From Ischnura elegans (lineage: Eukaryota; Arthropoda; Insecta; Odonata; Coenagrionidae), in NCBI RefSeq assembly GCF_921293095.1, contig NC_060246.1, positions 91,075,030 through 91,139,029 on the forward strand: a stretch of 64,000 nucleotides of DNA, written 5' to 3'. Both the position numbers and the translations under genes were made by a program. Below, piece by piece: positions 55,001 to 64,000 of the stretch (position 1 is the first letter of the stretch; each line of letters starts with the position of its first letter). The notes beneath the pieces are model-generated. The model was not told the origin of the DNA. It searched no databases and saw nothing but the letters and a program-made list of their open reading frames with translations.

Positions 55001-58000
55001 CACGTTGACGCTTCCGAGTCCCATACAGTTCCCTCTCCGCAAGTAAATTCGTACTTTTGGTAACCCCCTTTGCCATCTCCGACGCACCGGTAGAATTTTT
55101 TACAGTCGTTAGGGGCAGGGAAAAAGCCTTCAGCCTTGCATTCCCCTCCACTACCTCCAGTTCCTTGTGGGCTTGTACCACCACCTCCAGTTTGATCGGG
55201 TTCCTTTCCTTCTGGCGATCCTCCAGAAGTTGAAGTCTCCTCGGGCTTAGTTGCTTCTGTTGTTACTTGTGGTCCACTGGTGGACGTTGGCGCCTCAGTG
55301 GAACCAGAATTCATGCTTTCACTTCCTGTTTGAGAGCCACTCGGGTTCACTGAAGTCGTTCCGCCGCTACCATTCTCAGGAGTTGAGGAGCCTCCGGTTG
55401 TTGTTTGGGTTGCGGCAGTTGTTGAATCTTGTGTACCAGAACTTCCTTCCGTATTCGTATCTCCGGAAGCACCCTCGCCTTCGGAACCTGCAGATGAACA
55501 TTCAGGCCCAACTGCATCCGCATAGTTACATGTTTTCAGAGTACTATCCCAGGCTGTTCCCTCTCCACACTCAAATTCATATTTCTGATAACTTCCATCT
55601 CCGTTTCCTACGCATCTGTAGAATTTCTTACAATTTCCTTTCACGGGGAAAAAGCCTTCTGACGTGCATTTGCCATCAGAAGCACCGCCAGTAGTGCTTC
55701 CTGAAGGAGATGATGATGTTGTAGGGGATACAGTAGAAGAGCTTTCCGCTGCCGATCCTGATTCTCCTCCATTTTGCTGACCAGGTTCTTTTCCTCCTCC
55801 CGAAGAAGGTGACTGGGTTGTTGAGGGTGCATTAGTTTCTTGGCTACTACTCTCTTGGCCAGAGGGTTGCTGCTGGCTTCCTGATGAAGAACCAGTACTC
55901 TCTGTCGGTTTGCTTTCTGAATTGTTTCCTCCACTGAATTCTCCTTGTGATCCACTTGAGGAAGATGTCGTTGTTTCCGTTGGAGCTTGAGAGGATTCAG
56001 GTATTTGCGAACTGGACCCTGAACCATGTTCACCTTCGCTTCCTGAGCCAGTCCCTTGACCTGGTGGAGAACCTGAGCCTTGATTGCTGTCACTTCCCGA
56101 GCCTGCCCCTGAAGTTGGTGCCGTATTACAGTCCCTCTTAACAGCCCATTCGTGGTTACAAGTGTCTGAATCTGGATCCCATACTGTGCCTTCTCCACAT
56201 TCAAATTGATACTTGGTGTAGCCTCCTTGCCCATCACCCACACAGCGATAAAACTTCTTGCAGTCACCCATGACTGGGAAAAATCCTTCTGATGAGCATT
56301 TATCATCTGATGAACCACCTTGCGAGGAGGAGCCTCCTGATGAGGTGCTAGTTGATGAACCAGAGTTTGGAGTTTCTTGAGTGGATGAACTAGGCGTTTC
56401 CGAACCTTGTCCTCCTGGACTTTTGTCTTCCTCGTTTCCACTTCCAGATGGCGATGAATCAGTTGCAGGCATTGATCCGCTGCTCTCTGTGCTTGGCTGT
56501 GAACTACTTTCCGTGGAAGGTTGTGGTGCACTCGTGGTCTGACTTGAGGATTCAGGGCTGGATCCTGCCGATGCTCCACTTCCTTGTTGATTTTCAGTCG
56601 TAGATGCCGTAGTTGACTCAGCACTTGGAGGTGGTGACCCACCTCCTTGCTCGGCTCCGCTTCCCTGGCCGCCACCTGAGCTTGATTCAGAAACAGGCGC
56701 GTTGCAGTCTCTCGTAACGGCCCATTCGTGATTGCAGGTATCGGAGTCAGTGTCCCAAACCGTTCCGTCTCCGCACTCGAAGTCGTAACGCGTGTATCCT
56801 CCATTTCCATCGGAGACGCAGCGGTAGAATTTCTTGCAATTTCCGGGGAATGGTTTAAAACCTTCCGAAGAGCACCCTTTGCTGGCTGATCCGCCACCTG
56901 TCGACCCTCCCCCTGGTTTCGAGCCGCTTGCCGCACCACCGCCGGATGCAGTTTGCTCGGTTGATGGGCTAGACTCAGCCGCGGTCGACTCAGTACTGGA
57001 GGGCGAAGAGGGCGCCTCGGTACTTTCTGAGACGGATGTACTAGTAGGGGGTGCAGTGGAAGGTTGTGCCGCTTGGGATGATGTGGTAGATTCAGTGGGT
57101 TGCGGGGTAGACTCTGAGGAGACTCCTCCTCCGTTCGGGTTCTCAGCTGGGACAGATCCTTGGGAGGCGGAATTATCTCCTCCTGCTGCTCCACTTCCCA
57201 CTTCCTTATCATCAGTAGTTCCTTCGGTAGAGCTAACGTTCTCTCCATTTCCTGTCTCGCTGCCACCTGCTCCTGCTCCACTGTCCCCTGCGCCTCCAGT
57301 TCCGCTTCCTGCTCCCCCTCCGCTAGTGCTGCACGGTCCGGATACGGCATAGGGGTGGTTGCATCCTGATATCTCCTCATCGAAGACTGTTCCCTCCCCG
57401 CACTCGAAATTGAACACGTCGTACGTATCGCCGCTCTGGACGCATCGATAAAATTTCCTACAGTCCTCGGGGTCTCGGAAGAATCCTTCAGAAGTGCATG
57501 TGGGCCTCGCCGATGCTTTGGGAATGACTTCGTTGGTTTCCCAAGGGGAAGGTCTTCTTCTGGACGCTGATGCTTGTGGTTGGACTTTAGTTTGTACAAT
57601 AGGAGCGTAATGGATCCTGGGCGTATCTTTGGTATGAGCCTTGTTAGAATTAGGTGTCGCCACTTCCGTCTTTGTTGAGAATTGTGGCGTATGAACAGGT
57701 ACATGGGTACGAATCGGCACTATCTGGGCGAATTGGTTCCCTCCTCTCTCCACATCGTTCACCAGAGTCAAGCATCCGACTCTCTTCAGCGTCCCTGCGT
57801 GGTTGCAGACCTTAAGCTCTGGGTCGAATGCAGTTCCTCCGCTACATTGGAACTGATATGCCGTGAATCTCTGCGAGGAGGAACCGCTCCGCCTATTCCA
57901 TGGCGCCTGAGGTTGTCCGTTGCTCACGCACCGGTAGAAGACTTGGCAGTCATAAGGGTCACCGTGAAATCCTTCAGATGGGCAGACAAACTTGTGTACG

Positions 58001-59118
58001 CTTGCTCGATGCCTTCTTGCTGTAAGAAGAAAAAAGAGATTTCCATGTAGTTGAATGTATTTTTCATAGCATGTTCATTATGAAGTGCTACTTATATTGA
58101 AAAGGTTTATTTAACTAACGGAAAAACTTGTATGACCAGTAAAGTTGGTGTTATCCTTCGCAAAATGCTGTTTTAAGTTGGTCGAGACTAGTATTTATTT
58201 TAACATCCAAATTAAGGTTAACAATAATTCCTTTCCTTTATAGTAGTAGTAATTTTTATTTTTTTCAAGTAGTGAACATTGTAATTCTTTTTTGACTTTC
58301 AAAATCTTATGATTCGTAGTTGGAAAGGAAACTAATTCAGTAGATACATTGATGTAATTATGATGCTAAAATAATAAAATTACAGCCATCCTTAGGACAT
58401 ATACCTTTAAATCAATTAACGATTTCAAAAATTTTTAGGCAGCTGTTCTAGCTACAAATTTCAAAAGTAGGGAAACCTTTTCAAGTAATCTTTATGCGAA
58501 ACAGCTGTAACCTATGATTATGCCTGATATATACATACCCCAGTTCCACGTATTTTATTCATTACAATGAGTAAATGTATCTGTATGGAAACTCATCACC
58601 ACTACTTGGCAGGTCTCTTTTCGCGACGAATTACTCGTTTAAAACTTCCTCAGACTTTCTTTCCGTAACCAAAATTTGAGTTGCTCAATTATAAGAATGT
58701 AGCCCCCTTATTCACTCAGATGTAATTTTTTATAATCGACTTATAAGCAAATGCTAGCAAAGATCCACTTTGTACCACATGAAAATGTCAAGAAGATAAC
58801 AGGAATTTTAATCCATTCAATCATTACAAAAGGGGGAAAATTTGACCATTATATTGGGAATGATGAGTCTTCTTAAATTATGGAGGTCTCTTATATATCT
58901 CATAATAAGATTCTTATTTTCTGATGCATTTATAATTTTATTTGATTGTTGATTTGATTTGGATGCATTTCTGAAAGTGATGTCTCTTTCAGCGTCTAGA
59001 GTACACCAATATTTTCTTTTAGATTTGGAATTCCATTTAAATTTTTACCTTGAATTTCATCAACGTGGAGTACCACTCCTCCAACTAGTAGGACCGCCAA
59101 AAGTAACGGTGATGCCAT
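49043..59118 (-). CDS. Peritrophin-type mucin, nine chitin-binding domains, 1865 aa
   Basis: Exons 59118-59049, 58019-52821, 52735-52668, 52324-52222, 49200-49043: 5598 nt, all GT/AG, phases 1, 0, 0, 1 from exon 2 onward and 1 at the first junction, ending in TGA. It begins with a signal peptide (MASPLLLAVLLVGGVVLHVD), then a first CBM14/ChtBD2 domain (FVCPSEGF, CQVFYRC). Eight more follow, recognised by C-x-EGFF, CKKFYRC, F-CGEGTVWD and TCNHEWAV, separated by Ser/Thr/Gly-rich linkers that are likely heavily O-glycosylated. The ninth (LCPGPGNFPYKDDCRLFFKC and CPEGFVFWD) is split between exons 4 and 5. Such proteins bind chitin in the peritrophic matrix or cuticle. The long exon carries domains 1-8. 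The GTG-started frame at 57927 is not the true start. The first coding exon has an acceptor at 59159, so a 5' untranslated exon lies upstream. Confidence 0.93.
49356..50394. mobile_element. Possible decayed hAT-like element in the mucin's last intron
   Basis: The left end CCAGGTCGCCTGGTCGG (49364) and the right end CCCCAGACCGACCCTG (to 50386) are loosely inverted. GGCCCCCCTT also occurs inward from both ends. The flanks TATATTGG and TACATTAG match at 6 of 8 bases. The interior is AT-rich without coding. Evidence is suggestive only. Confidence 0.35.
50495..50987 (-). mobile_element. Mariner-derived short element (third family)
   Basis: The element is 50497-50985 (489 bp) with TA on both sides. 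The ends are CGAGGGGAGTTCAGTAAGTA and the inverted TACTTATTGAACCCCCCTCG. On the minus strand it retains transposase N-terminal sequence: SVTDVRPTKRPEIEFLLAYN, then a stop, DIHRRLQNVCSDLIVEKK. This matches the helix-turn-helix start of mariner/SETMAR-like transposases with 'IEFL-AEN-S-ADIHRRL'. The catalytic part is absent. It lies in the mucin's last intron, in the same direction as the gene. Confidence 0.8.
51662..51839. mobile_element. Minimal hAT-like MITE, 162 bp, perfect target duplication
   Basis: The element is 51670-51831. It starts CAGTGGCGGATCCAGGATAG and ends AAATCCGCCACTG. GAAATCAC flanks both sides (51662-51669 and 51832-51839), an exact 8-bp duplication. G and C runs lie inward of the ends. 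It is the smallest of the CAGTGGCG-type elements in this window and lies in the mucin's last intron. Confidence 0.85.
53286..53840 (-). repeat. Coding 42-bp minisatellite with 168-bp higher-order unit
   Basis: Inside mucin exon 2. About 13-14 copies of the 14-residue unit ESTTAGQETTAGSQ, with small changes (GPQ, GSP, QGTTAG). Four consecutive units form a block that is present twice almost without change (about 53308-53480 and 53482-53650). Unit length is a multiple of three, so changes in copy number keep the frame. Confidence 0.9.
54440..54550 (-). repeat. Coding 21-bp minisatellite (KSEATTE)
   Basis: Five tandem copies of the heptapeptide KSEATTE (last one KSEASTT) in the linker just N-terminal to the seventh chitin-binding domain of the mucin. 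The DNA unit is AGTTGTTGCTTCAGATTTTTC on the plus strand. Confidence 0.85.
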
Positions 59119-59268
59119 GTTTGAGAATTACAGTCTTCCACTCATCCGCTGTGAAATACTGAAAAGAAAAGCATCTCATTAATTCGGAGAAAAAATACGT
59201 CGTACTGCCGTAATTTTATTGCATATAGATCAGCACTTAGAAGAAAAACAAGAGGTCTTTAAAAGCAT

Positions 59269-60030
59269 TATAGACTATATTATTGGTACTCGCTTTGCTC
59301 GCTGGGGGGGCTGTGCCCCCCCTAGGCCCCCCCCGAAAAAGGCCTGCGGCCTGTTATGCTCACTGTGGGAGGTCTTACACTTTTTGTTTACTATTTGTTA
59401 CTTAAGGATCGTTTACTTTTAAGCTGGCTAGCTTAGGTATAAGCATTATTTCCACTTTCACGTAAAACGAGCTCATGGTACGTAGGCTACAATATGAATG
59501 TAAATATTTATAAAGAGAAACGTTTTTCTGAGGGGCTAAAAAAGTAAAATAAATTTCTACGAGTTTCTCTAACTTATTCAATTCAAATACAAAAAACGTT
59601 GAGACCACGTTCCACTGTAACACCCAATGCATACGTAATATCATAACATAACGACTTTACGTATTACAATGAAAAACACGTTTATTAATTATTTTCCACA
59701 AAACTCAACCAAATTCTTGATATACGAATAAGATGTAATAGCTGTTCCCCTTCATGTTGTTCGTTTGTATGACAGCCGCGCCGCCATTGGAATTTGGTGG
59801 CCATTTTTTGAACTAATCCCCATACTCAATTTTAGATGAATAGACAGATAAATAATTGTAAATTTAGTGTTTTCATAATTTTTCCTGGGGTTTCAGACAA
59901 TTTTAGAGGGGGTCTTCATTAGACTTTTTGCCGTATCTCGTCTCGTTCACCCCAAACATTTGTATAGGTGAGAGAATGAATGAATGAATGAATGAATGAG
60001 TGGTCGTTAGGGGATTTTATTATATATAGA
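59269..60030 (+). repeat. Possible transposon-like block with G/C palindromic start
   Basis: It begins TATATTATTGGTACTCGCTT followed by TGCTCGCTGGGGGGG, a GGGGGGCTGTGCCCCCC hairpin and a second hairpin AGGCCTGCGGCCT. It ends GGGGATTTTATTATATATAG then ATA. The start and the TATATATAGATA end recall dispersed arthropod repeats. No coding sequence, and the class is unknown. Confidence 0.35.
59974..60000. repeat. GAAT tetranucleotide microsatellite
   Basis: Six uninterrupted GAAT units followed by GAG. Confidence 0.9.
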
Positions 60031-61573
60031 TAAAAGAAGTGAATTGAAATCGTTATTCGAGCTCAGTTTTCTCTTGACTGTTTGAAGGAAGTTTCAGAGT
60101 TGCATGTGGTGACGCTGAATATTCAAGTATGTATTTCCATAAAAACTTAGCATGATATATATTTAGTCATGACACCAAGAAACATTTTAACACCATATTT
60201 CAACTTTAAAAACTCTATAAATAAAATAGGGTCCAAGATTTTCTGGTTCACTTGCGCGAGGAATTCAATTACATTTTATTGGTATAATCCAATGAATTAT
60301 TTGGTTTGCTTATAATGTTCACGGGCTTTCCATGTCACCATTTACTCTTTTGTTTCTGATAAAAAGAACGTGATGTGCTGTATAGACTGCGTTGCTAATT
60401 TTGTTATGTGACGACCATATGTAAGTGAGCACTATTTTATATATTAGGAAGTCAATATTGGTGATGGAATAGCTCTGCATCGGTTCCAATAATTTTTATT
60501 CACGGTACAGAATGATAACGCTTTCTTTAATGAGGCATCGGCATTGTGAAATGAATTATTACGCTCTTGTTGGGTCGCTCAGGTGGCTGCGGCTGTGATC
60601 GTAGCCTTCAACTTGCTGTTCTTCTCTTCACGTTTCTTCTTTGCCAGAGTGAGAGGACTTTCTCGAATGAATTGGACTCGAGTAACTTCCTTTTCGATCT
60701 CGGTTGACGCGATTCCCTGACATTGAAACGAGTTTAATGTCTGCGGGCTCCCTGACTGGAATTCTTATTGAACCACCAGCTGTGGCTGGATGGAGGGAAG
60801 CGACCGAATCTCTTTAGTTCGATAACCTTAGATTCTTCTTCCGTGTTTCATTCATTACTATTGACAGTGACATTAAACTTATCGCACGTTTAAGGAATAT
60901 TCGTTTTCAGTCGACGCTTAAGCTAGCATGTTCACCTTCAATTATTGCAGCGGACGAGCTTACATTTGCGTCGATAGCAGGTTATTTTTTGGTGAAGAAT
61001 TGATTCCGTGAAGTTTTGTTTGTGAATGCACAATTTTTTGAACTTGGGTTTGTGAAGGAAATCAGTAATTTTGGCCCTGGAGAAATCTTGGTCGTGGCAA
61101 AACGCGAGATCTTGATTAAAAATTTAAGGGTAGTCGTTCAAGTCAATTTATGCGGAGAAATAGTCCGTAATTAATACCATTAGTTCCCTTCGTGTCTACT
61201 CCCTAATCTTCATGAGTTCAGTTTATGGAAAAATTGTAGTTAGGAAGAAAGTAAATGAAATGTGGACATGATGGTGAAAAAATATTCAAACTATGGATTC
61301 GTAAGGATGAGGTTAAATGTATGCCATTAGGAGAAATTACATTTATTAAGCAAAATTTAACATTATTTCACTTCTCTTAATCTCGCAAAGTTATTTTATC
61401 AATGCCATTTTGTGGTTGAGGCTATCAGTGAGTATTATTAAAAAAATCAGGGTTATTTATTATTCGCAAAAATCATTTCAAATTTAGCCTCTTATGGTCT
61501 CAATTAAGTAAGAAATTCTGCATGATTTGTTTCCATTGTTATATACTCCTTAACCTCCCCATTCACGTAAGTC

Positions 61574-61604
61574 ATTTGTCAGGGCACATCCTGCCCTGAC
61601 AAAT
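61574..61604. repeat. Perfect 13-bp inverted repeat (hairpin)
   Basis: ATTTGTCAGGGCA is followed by the loop CATCC and then TGCCCTGACAAAT. All 13 stem positions pair. It is not obviously part of a transposon terminus or a gene. Confidence 0.85.
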
Positions 61605-63580
61605 CGCTTCACGTTTGAACGCGGAAGACTTACAACAGACATAAAGCGGCTTGAGCCTATAATCGGTGATATCTCCCGCAGTCGAGGGACAGGTAGGATA
61701 CTTGGCCTGAGCAGTGCACGCTTTACCCCCGTTTTATTTTATTCGGGTTAGGTGGTGGGTAGCGATCGCACATAGGCGCCACTTGATCATCATACGCCTA
61801 CTCCCTATTATCCAATTTTCCGCGTGCTCTCTGCAAGTACTCCAATCCACTCAAGTAGGCACATAATTTCCTCCTCCTCCCTCCAGTATCCAGAGTCCTC
61901 GCCGTCCGCAGAAAGGGGCGACTAACTGGTGTTTATCGAATTACGGTGCCTCTTTGGCGGGGAACACTCCCCAAGTCGATTCCCTCCTCTCGGCGCCACA
62001 CCCCTCGAGGCTTTGCAAAATGGAGCACGGATTAGGAGTGGGGGGAAAGGCTTGTAAAAGCATCTTTGGCACGGCGATCATAAAATCATATTCCCCCTCT
62101 CACCCTCGGCCCCGCGGGGACTTACAAATTGGAGACGAGTTATGGCTCGAGTTGAGGAAACTGTTTCGCTGCCATTCCGTTACTTTGGCCTTGGGATGAG
62201 GGAGCGAGTTGGCATTTGTTTGTATGTTTTGATATTTATATCAAACTGTGCGTCAATCTTGGGAAATAAAATTATTAATGATTGAAAAAAACACGTCATA
62301 AGAAAAATATTTTCTCAGGTTTCCGTCTTTTCGCGTTGATTTTACGTATTGATGGGAATTAAATGTGAAAATTTTACAGTTATGTCATTGACCCAGGTTT
62401 TATTACCCTGTGCTAGCAAATAATTCGTGGATTATACTTATATTTAAAAAAATATTTGCGTTGAATAGGTTTCATTTGTAAAAATGAAGGATAAAGCAGA
62501 AGTATCAACTACGTATGACCATAGGTATAAAATTTAATTTTTCTCCCGTACAAAGTTTTTTTTTACCTTGCGCATAGCAGAAATAAAGTGTTGGCAACTT
62601 TTTACGTGCATTGAAATGAAAAATTTATCTATAGCATAACCGTTTTCATTCGTGATAGCTATTTACCTGGAAAAAACACCTTTTTAGACTTTTCAATAGA
62701 TAGATTTTAATGATTTAAATTAAGCTTTATGAACTGTTGGAGAAGTTAGTGGAAAACTTATAGGGAGGACTGAGTTTTAGAATTTTTTGTAGATATTGTT
62801 TTAGATATTTAGAATTATTTTGTAGATATTTATTTTTATCAACTACTATATCGCATTATACTGTTCCAAGATTCTTGGTGAATGAACACTAGATAGATAA
62901 TGAAAGCGTGAAATATATCAAGCATTCTAATTATGGTAGCATCTCCAATCAGGACATAGCTACCGTAGCTTGCGGAGAAGTTTTCGGGGAAAGAAATTTC
63001 GGAGAGCTTTTCCCTCCCGGAAAGACTCGCCGATAAGTTCTTCGAATTTTCCCGCCGATCTGGAGTGAACGGGTCTCCATTTCCGCGTACCGACGCGGCG
63101 GGTGCGTGGGCCCGCCAACATAACGGTTCCGAGACGGGCCCACACCGCCGCCAATGCTGCAGATGATTCCCTGGGACGCTCCCATACCCCTACCCCTCCC
63201 CCGGTCGCAATCCATTTCTCATTGGCTCTCGGGTGCGGCGGGACGACTCTATCTAATTTCCATCCACTCCTTCCTCATTCTAGTTCCATTTGCGACTCGA
63301 CCACTCTTACCCCAACCTCTTGGGAGTTCGCAGATGGGTTTGGCGATCTCCTCCTCCCCCGCCATTAACGTCCGTTTTCCCTATCTCGCTATCCTTCGGT
63401 TGACCACCTGCTTTAAATAAGGGTTCTCTCCGGAGAGGACGCCATCCATTCCCGCGACGGATAAAACCAGTCCTCTTCGGAGTGGAGCCTCTCCTCTAAT
63501 AAGCTCCCGTAGGGTTGTAGTAGGAATGGCAGATACATGAGTATAGAGATAGGACTGAGAGATAGAGCTAGCGAGCTTAC

Positions 63581-63790
63581 CTCAGCGAATTCTCGTGTGC
63601 GATATATCGCCGGAACATTCGCAAACCCCTGAGGAAACCGAGAGTGTATGGGATAAATCTCGCGGCTCCGCCTGCCGAATTCCCTCTTCGTAATCCGAGA
63701 CGAAAGCGAGCGGTTCTCCATCGATGAAATCGCTTTGGCTCGCGTCAGCTCGTGGAACTGCCGCTTCACATCCCCCTAGTTGAGGCATTC
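63581..63790 (-). promoter_or_regulatory. Putative 5' exon with strong splice donor in GC-rich DNA
   Basis: On the minus strand GCTGAG|GTAAGCTC (exon end 63581) is a near-consensus donor. The sequence before it is GC- and CpG-rich compared with its surroundings and is open in two frames, one reading MENRSLSSRITKREFGRRSR onward to TREFAE. It could be the untranslated first exon of the mucin, whose first coding exon needs one upstream, or a coding exon of another gene. Unproven. Confidence 0.3.
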
Positions 63791-64000
63791 AAGAGGCGCG
63801 TGTTTTAGATGTAGAAATCTGCATAATATCTTCACTCTCGCCAAAAAATTTATCGTTTTCCGCCAGCCCGAGCGCTTGGTCATTTCTTTATTCATCTCAT
63901 TTGTACGTGAGAGGTTAGTAAGTCTATGAGATGAGGGTAAAAGCGTCACTTAAACTTTCTTGGTGGCATTGCGTACTAAAAAAATGAGAATGGAGTAGGT

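Larger units (their letters stand above)
59159..63580. other. Region upstream of the mucin, no certain gene
   Basis: Contains a repeat-like block (59269-60030), a GAAT microsatellite, a perfect hairpin (61574-61604) and GC-richer stretches at 61740-62215 and 62940-63420. The open frames there (61954-62199 plus, 62949-63420 both strands) have no domain. The mucin's upstream untranslated exon and promoter should lie in this interval or at 63581-63790. Confidence 0.4.

Noticed and set aside
55641-57704. 687-aa open frame on the minus strand overlapping the mucin
   Set aside because: It is a shifted frame of the mucin's repetitive Ser/Thr/Gly codons, rich in His/Gln/Arg/Pro, with no domain. The in-frame chitin-binding domains prove the other frame.

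Overview
This is animal nuclear DNA, almost certainly from an arthropod and most likely an insect. Genes are split by GT-AG introns, the intergenic DNA is AT-rich, and many transposon types are mixed together (mariner, Tigger, hAT-like and piggyBac-like MITEs, non-LTR retrotransposons, a tRNA-headed SINE). One gene encodes a secreted multi-domain chitin-binding mucin. No bacterial operons, CRISPR array or rRNA were seen. The species cannot be named from the sequence alone.

Layout. 1-13838 has no recognisable gene. It holds a SINE, several short inverted-repeat elements with clear 8-bp target duplications (one nested in another) and a Tigger-type element. 13839-33593 (minus) is a complete seven-exon NUDCD3 (NudC domain-containing protein 3) gene. 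Its introns are packed with transposons: a PHD-finger LINE of about 4 kb in antisense orientation, two decayed mariners, a piggyBac-like fold-back element, a TIR element of about 1.8 kb, two LINE fragments, and a near-perfect palindrome carrying hammerhead-ribozyme-like cores. Upstream of NUDCD3 is a short, probably bidirectional promoter with a small two-exon reading frame leaving on the plus strand.

34239-49000 holds smaller membrane and Golgi genes. A multi-pass membrane protein gene (39067-41573, plus, first exon not found) and a second complete one (43893-45987, plus, 240 aa) share an architecture. The second converges on a minus-strand gene for an alpha-1,4-glycosyltransferase-like type II membrane protein (46112-48023, 314 aa) whose DXD motif is altered. 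Two further minus-strand exons (38034-38922) have good splice sites but no assigned identity.

49043-59118 (minus) is a complete five-exon gene for a peritrophin-type mucin of 1865 aa. It has a signal peptide, nine chitin-binding type-2 domains, long Ser/Thr-rich linkers, and a 42-bp coding minisatellite with higher-order structure. One exon of 5.2 kb carries most of it. 59159-64000 has no certain gene. It holds dispersed repeats, a perfect hairpin and a GC-rich stretch with a strong minus-strand splice donor, possibly a 5' untranslated exon.

The genes show no common pathway. All splice structures were derived by eye from reading-frame continuity and GT/AG signals, so exon ends should be accurate where phases agree, while transcript ends are unknown.
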